From Ahaetulla prasina (taxonomy: Eukaryota > Chordata > Lepidosauria > Squamata > Colubridae), in assembly GCF_028640845.1 (NCBI RefSeq), contig NC_080544.1, forward strand, positions 57,302,711 to 57,366,710: a DNA stretch of 64,000 nt. Reading direction: 5' to 3'. This document shows positions 45,481-58,558 of the stretch, piece by piece. Both the position numbers and the translations under genes were made by a program. Position 1 is the first letter of the stretch. Each line of letters starts with the position of its first letter. Below the pieces are notes generated by a model. The model searched no databases. It saw only the letters and a program-made list of their open reading frames with translations, and was not told where the DNA came from.

Positions 45481-45878
45481 TAAAGACTATCAAGGTTTTT
45501 ATAGGGAAAACAGGCTCAACTCAACATTGGCTGTTAATTCATAAATCTATTGATTCCAAAGCCATATCTATTTTGATTCCAATAGAAATAGCAGACTTGC
45601 ATTCTAGAAGTCCCCTTGGACTCACTTTCACAATTCTTGACCCAGCATTGGCTGAAGAGTTTGGAGTATGGAGTATGGAGAGTTTATATTAGTATATCTT
45701 CTATTATTTTACATTTTATTACACATTACATTCTTTTTACTATAGCTTGGGGCCCCTGCATTTTGCTTTAATTTATTCATGGCTATTTTGGATTTAGAAA
45801 TGGACAAACCTCTTTCTTCCTTCTCCTCTACTTCTGAATGTCCCTTCCTACTTTTTCACTATTATTCTGATGTATTTA

Positions 45879-45879
<1 letters not shown>
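45481..45879. other. Unassigned
   Basis: May include the decayed N-terminal end of the Tc1 element; nothing firm. Confidence 0.35.
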
Positions 45880-45913
<34 letters not shown>

Positions 45914-46440
45914 TTGTCACAACAGTATATATATAAGCATAAGCATGAAAATAACTATATAATATATAAGCATATAAATAAGCATAAGTATGTAATAACT
46001 ATATTAATTGGATATAATGAAAGGAAACAATAGGACAGGAACGGTAGGCAAATTTGTGCTCTTATGCACACCCCTTACAGACCTCTTAGGAATGAGGTGA
46101 GGTCAATAGTAGACAGTTTTTGGTTAAAGCTTTGGGGATTTTGAGAAGAGACCACAGAGTCAGGTAGTGTGTTCCAAATATTAATAACTCTGTTACAGAA
46201 GTCATATTTTCTGCAATCAAGATTGAAGCGGTTAACGTTAAGTTTAAATCTATTGTTTGCTCTTGTATTGTTGTGATTGAAGCTGAAGTAGTCTTCAACA
46301 GGAAAGACATTGCAGTAGATGATTCTATGAGTTAAACACAGGTCCTGTCGAAGGCGGCGGAGTTCTAAGTTTTCTAAACCCAAGATTTCAAGTCTGGTGC
46401 AATAAGGTATTTTGTTGTATTCAGAGGAGTGGAGAACTCT
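45880..46440 (-). mobile_element. CR1/L2-superfamily LINE 3' end (family X), antisense
   Basis: It has the cleanest family X coding end: an open minus-strand frame 46075-46383 with 'NRFKLNVNRFNLDCRKYDFC' and 'WNTLPDSVVSSQNPQSFNQK', then the 3' UTR. The tail region starts with a (GATT)n array (45880-45914) instead of the (TTTA)n seen at 17034. Confidence 0.82.
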
Positions 46441-47154
46441 GCAAGTTTACTTCTTTCTCTTCCTCCTTCACTAAAGAAATGAAGTCTCTTGGAGATTAAA
46501 CTAAAATTTACCTCACCACAGCACACATTGTTTGAAATTCTTCCTATTTATACTTCTCAAGGTTTATAGGTGCCTACAGCTCAATAAGTACTGTGAATCA
46601 TTCTGTTTAGTTCTGCTGTTAAGTGCTGTTAATGGCCCAACCTCTTGAACGCTAAAGCCCATTAAGGTGTTCCCTTTGCCAATGTTCTGTAATTTTCTTT
46701 GTTTGCATTGTTCTATTGATTTTAATTATGTACAAGAAATATATTCAAATTTGGACTAAAATGCTGTTACATGTTAAGACTCTAACAAGGTGAAGACAGA
46801 GATGCTTCTGCTATGCTTCTGCTATGCTTCTTTCTATTTTGGAATTAAAAATAAAATATTATTATTTTTCATCTGCTACTATGCTTGGATGTGCTACTAA
46901 TTTGTCTATAAACTAGATTAGATAGAACCTGTTTGGGCTGAGTTGTAGACAACTGCATAAATAATACTAATCCTTAAAGTAACATAACAAAAAAGAAAGC
47001 TGAGATCTGTGTTTCTTGTTTGTGGTTAAATTTATTAACAATCTATAATTCACTTTCTAAGATGATTTACAGCTTGCAGATTGTGCAACTGTATAGATTA
47101 GCATTAATAATTATGTTGGAGAACTATGATGATCGTCTTTGTGATCTAAGCTAT
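46441..47154. other. Unassigned
   Basis: A short 'atgcttctgct' unit repeats three times at 46801-46832. Nothing else recognised. Confidence 0.4.
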
Positions 47155-48950
47155 AGTAACAAAAGAGCAAAGCTGTTGATCCAAGAGGAATGATCAGTAT
47201 CCAACTGTGGTTCCCGAGGACATGGACAGGATACTGGGGAGGCTAAATGCGACCACATGTTTACTGGACCCGTGTCCCTCCTGGTTGGTACTGGCCACAC
47301 AGGAGGTTACACGAGGCTGGCTCCTAGGAATTATCAACGCTTCTTTGAAGGAGGGTGTCTTTCCTACCGCCTTGAAAGAGGCAGTGGTGCGGCCCCTCCT
47401 CAAGAAGCCTTTCCTGGACTCAGCTGTTCTGGAGAACTATCGTCCTGTCTCCAACCTTCGTTTTGTGGCAAAGGTTGTTGAGAGTGTGGTCACACGACAG
47501 CTCCCCCAGTACCTGATGAAACTGTCTATCTAGACCCATTCCAGTCCAGCTTCAGGCACGGAGACGACTTTGGTCGCATTGGTAAATGATCTCTGGAGGT
47601 CTCAGGACAGTGGTTGTTCCTCTGTCCTAGTCCTATTAGATCTCTCAGTGGCTTTTGATACCATCGACCATGGTATCCTGATGTGGTGGTTGGGGGGTTT
47701 AGGAGTGGGGGGGAACTGTTTTTTGGTGGTTCTCCTCCTATCTCTCTGACCGATTGCAGACGGTGTTGGCAGGGAGGCAGAGTTCGACCTCAAGGCACCT
47801 CATGTGTGGGGTGCCACAGTGGTCGATTCTCTCGCCTCTCCTGTTCAACATCTATATGAAGCCGCTGGGTGAGATCATCCGCAGTTTTGGGGTGCAATGC
47901 CATCTGTACTCTGATGACACTCAGCTGTACATTTCCACCCCTAACCACCCCAACGAAGCCGTTGAAGTGATGTCCCGGTGCCTGGAGGCCGTGCAGGTCC
48001 GGATGGGGAAGAACAGGCTTTGACTCAACCCTTCCAAGACTGAGTGGCTGTGGATGCCGGCATCCCGGTACAGTCAGCTGATTCCTTCACTGACTGTTGG
48101 GGGCGAATCATTGGCCCCCAACTTCGCAACTTAGGCGTTCTCCTGGATGATCGGCTGTCTTTAGAAGAACATATGACGGCCATCGCCAGGGGAGCTTTTT
48201 ATCAGGTGCACCTGATACGCCAGTTGCGTCCCTTCCTAGACTGAGATTCCCTATGCACAGTCACTCATGCCCTTGTCACTTCCCGCCTGGACTACTGCAA
48301 TGCTCTCTACATGGGGTTCCTCTTGAAGAGCACCAGGAGGCTCCAGCTGGTTCAGAATGCGGCTGCGCAGGTAATAGAGGGAGCACCATGATGCTCCCAT
48401 GTAATACCTCTCCTGCGCAAGCTGCACTGGCTGCCAGTGGTCTTCCGGGTGCAATTCAAGGTGTTGGTTATCACCTTTAAAGCGCTACATGGCATAGGAC
48501 CGGGTTACTTACGGGACCACCTATTGCCACCAATAGCCTCCCATCGACCTGTGCGCTCCCATAGGAAGGGCCTCCTCAGGCTGCCATAAGTCAAGCAATG
48601 CCGATGGGCGACCCCCAGGGGGAGGGCCTTCTCTGTGGGGGCTCCTGCCCTTTAGAATGAGTTGCCTACTGGATTACGTCAACTCCCCGACCTCCGGACC
48701 TTCAAAAGCGAGCTTAAGACCTTTTTGTTCCACCATGCAGGGCTGGCCTAAAGAAAATTTTTAATTGGGGTTTTTATGTGGGTTTTTACAATAGTTTTAA
48801 CTTATTATGGCCAATTTTAGAATCAGTTTTTTAAAATGTTTTTAATTTTTGTTTATGTCTTTGTTGTTTTACTCTGGCTGTAAACCGCCCTGAGTCCTTC
48901 AGGAGAAGGGCGGTATAGAAATCAAATAAATAAATAAATAAATATAAGAA
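47155..48950 (+). pseudogene. L2 LINE, RT to 3' end
   Basis: The + strand gives in order 'FPTALKEAVVRPLLKKPFLD' and 'ENYRPVSNLRFVAKVVE' (about 47350-47490), 'FDTIDHG', 'GVPQWSILSPLLFNIYMKPL' (47810-47868), the catalytic 'YSDDTQLY' near 47908-47931, then 'LRNLGVLLDDRLSLEEHM' and a C-terminal part ('LHWLPVVFRVQFKVLVITFK', about 48421-48480). The 3' UTR contains 'taaaccgccctgagtcc' and an (AAAT)n tail (48927-48948), as in squamate L2. The endonuclease and ORF1 are missing. Several frameshifts and stops (for example near 47533 and 48023) inactivate it. It is noticeably more GC-rich than its surroundings. Confidence 0.92.
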
Positions 48951-51296
48951 ACCAATCTATTTTCTTCTTAGCAAATTTATACAGAGATGGGCTAGCATGC
49001 AGAAATTAGATAGCAGAGTCCAATATAAAAATGTACGGTAAGGAATGTTGTACAGAAATGCTGGATTCTTTCAATGACTGAAACAGAAGTTTAAATCCAG
49101 AGCAAATAATCTATAATGTTTTTTAATTAAAGCTGAAAAATAGAAAAGTAAAAAACTAATGCAACACAAAAACAAATAAAAATGAAAGGGGGAGAAAAAT
49201 CAGAAAAAGAGAAAACAGTATTCATAGAAATAATTCCTCCTTAATCCATGTTTCAATAAATTGTCTAACATTTCAGCAAAAGAAATCTCATTTCCCATCT
49301 CATCTCTTATCTATAAACAAATTATAGAAATGATAAATTCTTAAATGTTAATCAGCACAAGCCCATTGAGAGTTACAAAAACTAGCAAGAGATATACTGT
49401 ATATTAACCTTAATCAAATAAACCAGTTTCCTATTGCTTTACTTTTAACACAGTAACTTATTTTTCTTAAAAAGTCAAAATATTTTCCCATGTCTTATCT
49501 CTTATCTATAAACAAATCTTTAAAACTTCATCATATAAACTTAATAAAAAAAACTATTAAGAGTTACCAGAAACAGCAATATATTAAAAATCTTTATCTT
49601 CAGCTTTTTCAAATAATATCAGCTTAGTTTCTTATCATTTTTTGTCTTTTCTCAGAAATTCCTTTGCAATTTAACACAAACCAAAAATAACAACATATTT
49701 TAACAAATACTTTCTTTTCCCATATTTTATCTATAAACAAATATTTAAAGCCGCAAAATTCAGCCCTGATCTAAAAAACCATATGCATTCATACACACAT
49801 AGCTTTTATACATAAATTTGAACCTGATCAAATAAGCCATCTTTATATTCCTTCTTTTTGCTTTTAAAAAAATGTGATGTTTATCTCCTTTAAATAATGT
49901 CCCAAAATTTTATTTTCTCTTTGTCTTTTCTTAGGAACTCTTATGAGTATAATACATCTCTTTTCTTAGGAACTCTTATGAGTATAATACATCTCTTTTG
50001 TAAGTACAAGATAGTTGGTTAAGCCAATGTTTTGATTTATTATTTGTGTATCCCTTTAGTTATTACAAATCATCTGGTATTTGTAAATCTCATGTGACAT
50101 ATTTTTCCATATCATTCTTGTATTTTGCATTTCTAAATCCAATGTACATTGGATGCATATCTAAAACAGCTTGGTTCTCAATTGTATCCTGTTTCCTGTT
50201 TTATGCCCAGTTTTATGGTAACAGACAAATTTAAAGAGAAATTTCTGAACGCATTGTTCCCAAATATCCTTGCATTCTTCCAAAGTTAAAATACTTTTCT
50301 CCATTCTACATTAACAGATCTTTTCTTCTTTAATTATAATCTTTAGCTTTGTCTGGGTGCCTCTAGTGTCCACTCTTCAAAGTTTCCTCATCATATTTTT
50401 CTCTAATCCACAATATTTTCCCACAGGAAAATTTCTTATGCTTAGATTCAAAATCTTCATATATTTTAATAGGATTTTAAACACCCCACAGGAAGGATTC
50501 TTATAGTTAGTTTCAAAATCCTATGTCTAATCTATCTGACTCTTTAGTCCATTTAAAAGTTTCCAAAATTACCATTCTAATTATTCTTCTGCTATTTGTC
50601 TTAGAACAAAGAATTTTTTAAAAGTTTTTAAACTTATGTGAAACCTCTTTCACTAAGGATGGAAAGAGAATCACCCAGTATGATGAAACTTGTCATTCTG
50701 AATTCTCTAAATTTCCAAAAAGCAATTATCAAGCAATTTCCTAAAGTAACACAGGAAGTGGTTGAATCCAGTATCTGTTTCAGGGCTCCAAACTATAGTT
50801 TGGCAAAGCAAACTCTCCCAGCTCCCAAACCCACTGAACCCACAGTTTTACAGTAGGTAATCTTAGTTCCTTCCCTTTATCTGGAGAGGAATTTTGAGAT
50901 GCTGATCCATTTGGTGGTTCATCATTCTGCCACAGTCATTGGCAAATATAAAGTCCACCAACTTCTCTTCCCAAATGATTTCTAAGATTCTGCAAAATGC
51001 CATCTATGTAATTATCTTAGAATAAGAACAAGAGGGTCAGGATGAGACAGAGACAGTACTATAGAGTAGGCACATGGACAGAATCAATCACAATGGCAGA
51101 GAATTATGAAAGTGGTAACTCTGCATAGTGCCAAAAATGCTTAGACAGTGTCTATTCATGGAATATTTGCAAACTCTTGCAACTCCAGAAAGAAAATATT
51201 ATTTGTGGCAATCATGCATTAGATGTTATTGAGCAGAACATAGATAGCCTTTGCCTGGATTCCAAGTAGGTAACTGACTTCAAAAACTATACAGTC
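48951..51296. repeat. AT-rich region with diverged repeated blocks
   Basis: The block 'ttatctataaacaaat' preceded by 'ttcccat' recurs near 49290, 49487 and 49717, so about 200-230-bp units may be degenerate tandem repeats. A 35-bp unit ('ttaggaactcttatgagtat...') is duplicated at 49924-49997. The rest is unassigned. Confidence 0.4.
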
Positions 51297-51359
<63 letters not shown>

Positions 51360-51361
51360 TC
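51297..51361. repeat. (TTTC)n microsatellite
   Basis: About 16 perfect units. Confidence 0.97.
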
Positions 51362-51889
51362 ACATTATTTTATCATCGAATATAACATCCTATGATATTT
51401 TTCATAGGTAGGAATATAACATAATAACATAGAATCCACTGGGAGCAAATTTAACTGCTGAACTCCTACCAGCTGCAGAAACATAAATGCTAGCTCCAAA
51501 TGAAGTCTCCTATCATTAATCTTTCCTAATCAAAAACTGCTACAAAAACTGAAAAGAAAATATGCTACTGAGAATAAGTACTGGCATATAAAAGGCAGTC
51601 ATTATCTCTTAAAAACACATCAACTGGGGAAAATGTATATAAAAACCTGATTTCAAGAAATCCAAAACAGTCTCATCACTTTACTGATCTCTTCTATCTT
51701 TCTTATCCATTTTCTCTTTATTACATGAATGAAGTAATGAAACTGCAGAAGCAAATATTATTTAATGTTGTCTGATAAATATATTCTATTGGCCTTTTAT
51801 CATCTTCAGAATTTTTGAATGTATATTGCACAATTCCAACACCTAAGCCTTCCATAAATTCACCTCCCATTTTAACCCCTCTTCCAGCA
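51362..51889. other. Unassigned
   Basis: Nothing recognised. Confidence 0.4.
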
Positions 51890-51960
51890 TTTGCAACTAA
51901 AACATAAAGGACTAGAACTCATGGTCTCCTGGCCTTTAGACCAGCACTTTAACCACTACA
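51890..51960 (-). mobile_element. tRNA-like SINE head, antisense
   Basis: On the minus strand 'gtagtggttaaagtgctggt' and 'gagttctagtcc' resemble A and B boxes of the squamate SINE at 18339. Only about 70 bp is recognisable. Confidence 0.5.
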
Positions 51961-52204
51961 TTTCTTGTGTTTCCACTGCTGGGCATGCCAAAAGAGACAA
52001 GCAAAGCAAAGTAGACTGGAAGAAGGTGGAAAGTTCAGAACACTTCAGAAGTGAGACACTTTTTTGCTTCACCAAATTGCTTTGAAGAAATGCTTCACTT
52101 AAACATTGTGAAAGCAAAGCACCCCTCAAAGCTTTGCACAGCCCTATTAAGGTGAAAATTATAAATTGTATGGTAAATAGAAATGGCTCACAAGTGTTCA
52201 CATC

Positions 52205-52920
52205 AGTGGTGGGATTCAGCCAATTCACACAGGTTCAGCAGAACTGGTAGCTAATTTTTTGTTAAGTTTGGGCACAAGGGACTCGCACACACCCAAATGA
52301 GAGTGTTGCCCATTTGCTTCCTCAATCCTCCTGCCCCACCCAGGCCAGACCCCCATCCCCAAGCTCAGTGGAGGAACTGGGACAGTTATTGTCCTTGCAT
52401 GGTTGAGCCTGGCTCAGCCACCCACCCGCTCTGGTGCCAGGCGAGGTGAAGTGGGGGGGCCATGCAACGCAACCTTCCCAAGCATGGTGGTGGAACAGTG
52501 GGCACAACCCACCTTGATGAGAGCCGCTCTGGAATGTCTCTCCCCTGCCATGCCCGTGGCATCCTTCCAGATGGGATGACCCTAGCTAGCTGTGGAGGAT
52601 GGGAGCTGAGGGCTGCACCACTCAGCTGCCTGCACCAGCGCGGCGAGCGGTGGTGGACATCAGCCGGAAAGTCTAGATGAGGCCAAGTGAGGGCCTGGGC
52701 ATGCTAGGTGAGTGGGGTGCTTGGGGGGAGTCCATGGAGGGTCTCTCAGGACCCCCATGAGAGTCTGCCACTGTTCATCTTCTCTTCATCTTCTCCAGGA
52801 ACTCTTTCCAAGCTCCTGGATTTGCAATACATGTTGTGCAGGGTGCAGGAACACACACAGCTACAAAATGGCCAGTTATTAAATTAATTAATAAATAATT
52901 AATTTGAATTCCACCACTTA
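52205..52920. mobile_element. Non-autonomous hAT with perfect target duplication
   Basis: The ends 'agtggtgggattcagcc' and 'aatttgaattccaccactta' are inverted repeats. The 8-bp duplication ttcacatc is perfect (52197-52204, 52921-52928). The 716-bp interior is GC-rich with long chance frames on both strands and no transposase motif. Confidence 0.92.
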
Positions 52921-53074
52921 TTCACATCCCTTTCTTCAAAGGACATGGGAATGAAACGTTAGGTAGATAGGCAAACACCTTCCTGATTTTAAAGTTCCAG
53001 TTTCCAACAGAATTTGAAGAGGAGTTTAAAGAGACAGAAGGCTCAAGAACTGAATTGAATCAAGCATTCCATGA

Positions 53075-53765
53075 AGATTTTGTAGAAATAACAAACAACC
53101 AGCTCAAAATTTTGGAAACAGGCCTGAAAGTATTTAAACTTTGGGAAATTAATACAATCATTATTATTTATTTATTTATCTATTTATTTATTATTTATAA
53201 TAATAAATTAATTATTAATACATTAATACAATCGAACGCATCCAGAAATATTTTACAAGAAGAGTTCTTTGATCCTCTGAAAACAACAAAATACCTTATA
53301 CCACCAGACTTGAAATCCTGGGATTAGAAAACTTAGAACTCCGCCGACTCCGACATGACCTGTGTTTGCAATGTCCTTCCTGTAAAAGACTACTTCAGCT
53401 TCAATCGCAATAAAACAATAGATTCAAACTTAATGTCAACCGCTTCAAACTTGATTGCAGAAAATATGACTTCTGTAACAGAGTTGTTAACGCTTGGAAC
53501 TCACTACCTGACTCTATAGTCTCTACTCAAAATCCCAAAAACTTCAACCAATAATTATCTACTATTGATCTCACCCCATTCCTAAGAGGTCTGTAAGGGG
53601 CGTGCATAAGAGCACAAATGTGCCTACCATTCCTGTCCTATTGTTCCCTTTCATTATATCAAATTAATATAGTTATTGCATACTTTTACTTATATATATG
53701 TTTTTTCTTTTATGATATGTTGTTGTTTTATGTTGATGTTTACATATACTGTTGTGACAAAATTT
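53075..53765 (+). pseudogene. CR1/L2-superfamily LINE 3' end (family X), sense
   Basis: The + strand reads 'VFKLWEINTI', then after a 62-bp insertion 'ERIQKYFTRRVL', 'LEILGLENLELRRLRHDLCL', 'NRFKLNVNRFNLDCRKYDFC', 'WNSLPDSIVS' and 'STIDLTPFLRGL', a stop at about 53597, and the family X 3' UTR ending 'gttgtgacaaaattt' plus a run of A. This is the only sense copy in the window and gives the reading order for the three antisense ones. Small frameshifts occur near 53330-53420. Confidence 0.82.
53160..53221. repeat. 62-bp (TTTA)-rich insertion with 12-bp target duplication
   Basis: An AT-only stretch made largely of TTTA units, flanked by attaatacaatc at 53148-53159 and 53222-53233. The host LINE reads through once the insert and one copy are ignored. 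Confidence 0.85.
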
Positions 53766-55079
53766 AAAAAAAAAAAGATTGACCTGGAAAAGACAAGAGT
53801 AGCTTCTATCTAATGTATACATGATTCATTCTTCTTGGCATTTCATTTTGGGATTGTTCTTAATGTTGTGGGAAGACACTTTAATGGATTCTTCCTTCTT
53901 TTGGCAATAAGTAATATGTTTGAGCAGTGAACAAATCTTTTACAATTTCTTCTACAGGCATCCCATTGCAACTCCAGTTCTTTATACATATGAAGTCTAA
54001 TTATGCACAAGGATAGAAGCTGCAAATACGTTCTGTTTTCATCTACAGTGTAGACACATTGCCATTTCTCTAATATATCATGCTTACCTGAAAGATTGTG
54101 AAGCAATTAAAAGAATTAATCTCCTAAAACAGATAAATGTTATAGCAAATATAGAATGTTCAAGCATTTTATTCAATAAGGTTTCCTTCTTTGAAAAAGA
54201 AAGGTGTAAAAAACTGGTGTAAAGAATTTTAAATGCCTCAAACTAAGAAAAAAAATTCATATTTTCTTGTTTGAAGAGAAAAAAAAAGCAAACATACTTC
54301 CTGCAATGTTTGTAAGGGAGAAATGCTTTGCATTCAGCTTCACTCTGAGTTTCTACATTAAAAGGGGGGGAAACACTATGTTCTAAGGTAAGGTTTAGAT
54401 CTACACAGGCATAAGCTGCCAAACAGGATAAAATGCAAACCATAAATACAAGATGATAACCAGAAACCACGTTTAAAGGATTAAAGAACTGAAGAAATAG
54501 CTTGTTTATTCCCACTGAAGAAAAGGTCAAAGACAGACCCTCAGGCCCAGCTGCAGGTATTATTTCCATATGCATCAAGTTGCCTAAACTCTAAATTTGG
54601 ATGCTTTCAACTTTTTGTAGGAAAGAAGATGAACAATGAATATTTCATGCAGCACCATCATTCACTTGTGAATACCTTGGAAACTATTAAAGTGCAAGCA
54701 TAATAATATTGTCATCAGAGACAGGAAGAAGATGAAAAGCCAGAAAATCATGGCTATATTTCCTTTCCAGAAATAAAAAGGCTGGTCTTTGAAAAAAATA
54801 TATTTGAAAATGGATTTTTGAATAAGACTACATCTTCAGAATTAAAGAAGGACTAAAAGCCTGCTTGTTCATTTCCTCAAGAAGGAAGTACTATCGCCAT
54901 AGTCTGCTTTTCCCATTTTTAGTTCGATATTATTCAAAAATGAAGTTCAACTAATCCAAGGGTTTTAATAGCTTAGTGCTGCAATTTAGATTTCTGTTCG
55001 GAGTAAACAGGCATTCTTGCTTCTGTCTAGATTTTCCATGCTGCCTGGGACAAGGTTTAAAACAATTCCTTTTTTTATA
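53766..55079. other. Unassigned
   Basis: No element ends or coding motif recognised; frames at 53843-54106 and 54243-54578 (minus strand) look like chance. Confidence 0.4.
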
Positions 55080-55525
55080 TAATCTAATGTTTTATTGAGT
55101 TATAAAGTAAAATAAAATACGAAATACTATGTAAGAAAGAAAGGAAAAGAAGTATTGACTTCCAACTTTATCTGTTACATCAAATCACAACTTTTTGCTT
55201 TTTCCTAATAATATAAACAAGCCATTTCTATAAAGATCTATCAATCTAATCAGTAAATCCCAAAGTCAAAGTTTCATTCTTCTCCACATCAAGCACGAAT
55301 TTCAGAAGCGGTCTCCATGTGGAAACAAAAGTACTTATAGTCTTTTTTTTTAATCAAAGTGGTCAGTTTTGCCACTTTTCAGCCAACTCCATCAGTTTCT
55401 GCAACCATTTGTCCATAGTAGGAATTGAAGTATCATTCCATTTTTGTGCATACAATAGTCTTGCTGCTGTCAACATACTGTATATAAGTAATTCCAGATT
55501 CTTAATTGGAGAATGTCTTGCACTA
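55080..55525 (-). mobile_element. Possible L1-like ORF2 fragment, antisense
   Basis: The block 'ccatttttgtgcatacaata' followed by 'cttgctgctgtcaacat' recalls antisense squamate L1 ORF2, on the minus strand giving 'ARLLYAQKWND'-like residues. Limits and family are uncertain. Confidence 0.35.
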
Positions 55526-55533
55526 TAGTGAAA

Positions 55534-55607
55534 AGAGAGAGAGAGAGAGGGAGAGAGAGAGAGGGAGAGGGAGAGAGAGGGAGGGAGGGAGAGAGAGAGA
55601 GAGAGTA
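55534..55607. repeat. GA-rich low-complexity tract
   Basis: AG and GGGA units; frames across it are compositional. Confidence 0.93.
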
Positions 55608-58319
55608 TGTGTGCAAAGATGCTGCATTAGGAAGACTGCCCGGAATATGGGGAAAGCCTCTGAATCATAGACACAAGCCAGAAAACTCAGTGGCAGTCCC
55701 AAGATAATACAAAGAAGCCGAAAACCTTGGAAAAGCTTGCCAAGCAGACAAGACATGCTTAAGCAGAGCCAAAAGGCAGGAGGAAGAGTTCGACCAGCAT
55801 CTGCAAAGAAGCATCCAAAACAAACCAGCTTCATGGAACAGCCCAGGTGGAGTTTTACGAACCAATTTCAGGAAGAAAGAGAAGCTGTGCGTGCTGGAGG
55901 GATGAATAGCTCATATACTGCAAATCCTTAGAGAAGTTATGAAAAGCTTTCCAAATATAATTGGATTGTGTTTGGCTACAAGAGCTAAAGACATGGAAAA
56001 ATGAGAAAAACCCATTAACCTAGTAAAACAGTGGAAATAGAAAGGAAATTGCAGTGATAGGACAATATAGAACCAAGACATAGAACTATTGAGGTAGCAA
56101 TTTATAGATGAAATAATAGTTTTAGGAAACATAGATAAATGTAAAGTGATAAGAGAATCCTACATTAAGATAGGCAATAAGAAAATAGGAAGCAGGGATA
56201 TAGAGTCAACATAAAAAAAATAGAATATTTACAAATATTTTATATTTATATAATATAACAACTCCTAGTGGGAAAAAATAAACCTAAGTCTTTGTGTCTG
56301 TAGTCTGTACAAGAGCAAGAAAATTCTAACAATTTAGTTCATAAATACACAAGGGAACAATTGACAGTGATGCAAGGTGACAGAAAGCATAAGCCTCATG
56401 CTTTCTGACTGACATTCTCTGTTGCATCAGAAAATGAAAAATTAAAAACAACAGCAGCAACAAAATCCAAATTGGTAGAGAAGTGATAGAGAAGTTGGGA
56501 CATAGAAAGGGCTTTCTTAGCAAGCAGAGAGATGAGTTCTGCTTTGCTTCAGAATTACATTTAATAATATAATGCTTTTTTGCTTTTTAGCTGCACAAAT
56601 CAACCATTTACATATCAAAAGATACAAATAATCCTTTTTTTTTTTTGGACTGCCTAATAAATTTTCATCTATACCTGAGTTAGGAATACATGTCTAGGAA
56701 CCTGTTGTCATCTTTAGCTTTTTAGAAAGGTGTCTCAAGCACCATCACAAAAGGGCTATAGGGAGTATGGCAAATAACAAAACCTTGGAATGATTTCTGC
56801 GTTATCTGTGTGTAAACATTTAATACTAACTTGTGTCCCCCACAATCACAACATAGGAGACTCAGGCTTTTACATGGCAATTATAAACCATGATGCATAA
56901 CTGGCTGGGTTCAACTACGCACTAAGTCAAAACCAGTCAAATTAGTGTGTTATGAAAATAAAATTGTGTCGAAATTTTGAAATATCTCGTTATTAGAAAT
57001 AGGAACAAAGTAATCTGATAGTTACACTAATATGATCCAGGACTAGAATCCTGCAATCAGCCTAAAATACTGGGGAGAGACAAGGAGAAAGAAAAAGCTT
57101 TTTTCTTCCTATTTCTTAATGACATGAAAAATGGCTGGCAGTCAGTCCACTTCTTACCACATCTGGTTGTTGTTTTTTTAGCTTTCTGACACTTGCTGCA
57201 AAATTAGGGGGAATCTGATGTCAGAGTGGCTGTTGAGGAAAACCCTAGAATTTCTCTAAAATAGTCTTAGCTATAAGGGAAGTTTAGGAAAGGAAGACTT
57301 TCCTATTGCTATCATCACTATGCTTTGAATAGATGGAACAAATGGCAGAAATCTGTTATTAGTAAAAATTTGAAATGCCTGGGCTGTAAAACATGCTAAG
57401 ATATATTTTTAAAATACAGCACAAAAATCCATGGTTCCCAACACCAGCACCCGAGTGAAAAATTCACAAAAATCTAAGCTTATAGCCAATTGTCCCAGGC
57501 AGTTCATGTTCACAACATCTATCATTTAAATTGTAAAGAATAAATTTTAGTGATTGTAATAAACAACATGTCATATCTTGTCAGTCAAGTTACTGTTGTC
57601 ATTTTGACATTTAAAAATAAGATATATTACTTTGGGAATACTATGAAAACCCCCTAGTGCTCAGTTCATTTATTGCTTAGCATGCTGAAAAATAATAAGC
57701 AGCTGCAAAATCTCTATCCTGAATATCCATCTAGTGGCATTTATATTTACACAATATTTTATTTTATTTTTAAATTATACTTCCTGTTGCAATCAAAAAC
57801 AAGTACTTGAGCAGAGAGAATATTAATACATGCTTTTGTTATATCCAAAGGATCTTTGATAAGCACAATAAACAAATGGATGGCAGTGAATTGTATGGGG
57901 CAATACTGAAATTATTTTTTCAGTTAATAAATCAATAGTTATTAATTGAGTTTTAATAGAATAAGGATAAAAAGCTGTGTGTAGAGTTCTGTTATCATGA
58001 AGGGCAACGTTCTGTTGAGATGCAGAAATCTCCCTATATGTCTATGAAGAGAAGAAAAGTATTTCTGAATAGAGAGAACTTTATATCAGGACTACTAGAA
58101 TTGCTGGCTTATTATATTTACTACAGATAATATGATAAAAATATGCACTTGATTTATGTCACTCAAATTTTGAGTTCGTGAAATTAAAACAATAATGGAA
58201 TGATCCATTATTGGATTTCTCTTAAACATAGAACAAAGTCATGTTTAAAGCTACTTATGCTATGTAAAACTGATTTATGCTAATGCAGTATTACCATTGC
58301 TTCAGAGGTATCATAAATG
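55608..58319. other. Unassigned
   Basis: AT-rich; no element ends or coding motif recognised. Confidence 0.4.
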
Positions 58320-58334
58320 GGCAAAAAACAAGAA

Positions 58335-58558
58335 TCATAACAGACGAGAAGAAGCTGAAATACTATATATTTAAGGAGAAACTTACTAACAGTGAGGACA
58401 GTTTTCCTTCAGAAATTGTGGGAGCTCCATCACTGGAGGATTTTAAGAAGATGCTAGACAGTTGCTTATCTGAAACTTCTACGGCTTCTCCTGCTTGAGC
58501 TGGGGGCTGGACTAAAAGACCTCCAAGATCCCTTCCAGCTCATTCTATTCTATTCTAT
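58335..58558 (+). mobile_element. CR1 LINE 3' end
   Basis: The last ORF2 codons ('SEIVGAPSLEDFKKMLD') are followed by the CR1 UTR ('gacctccaagatcccttcca') and an ATTCT tail. It is a different subfamily from the 28-30 kb copy, with a longer C-terminal extension. Confidence 0.85.

Noticed and set aside
55523..55834. Frame with a Leu/Ser repeat tail
   Set aside because: The repeat portion is translation of a GA/CT low-complexity tract.
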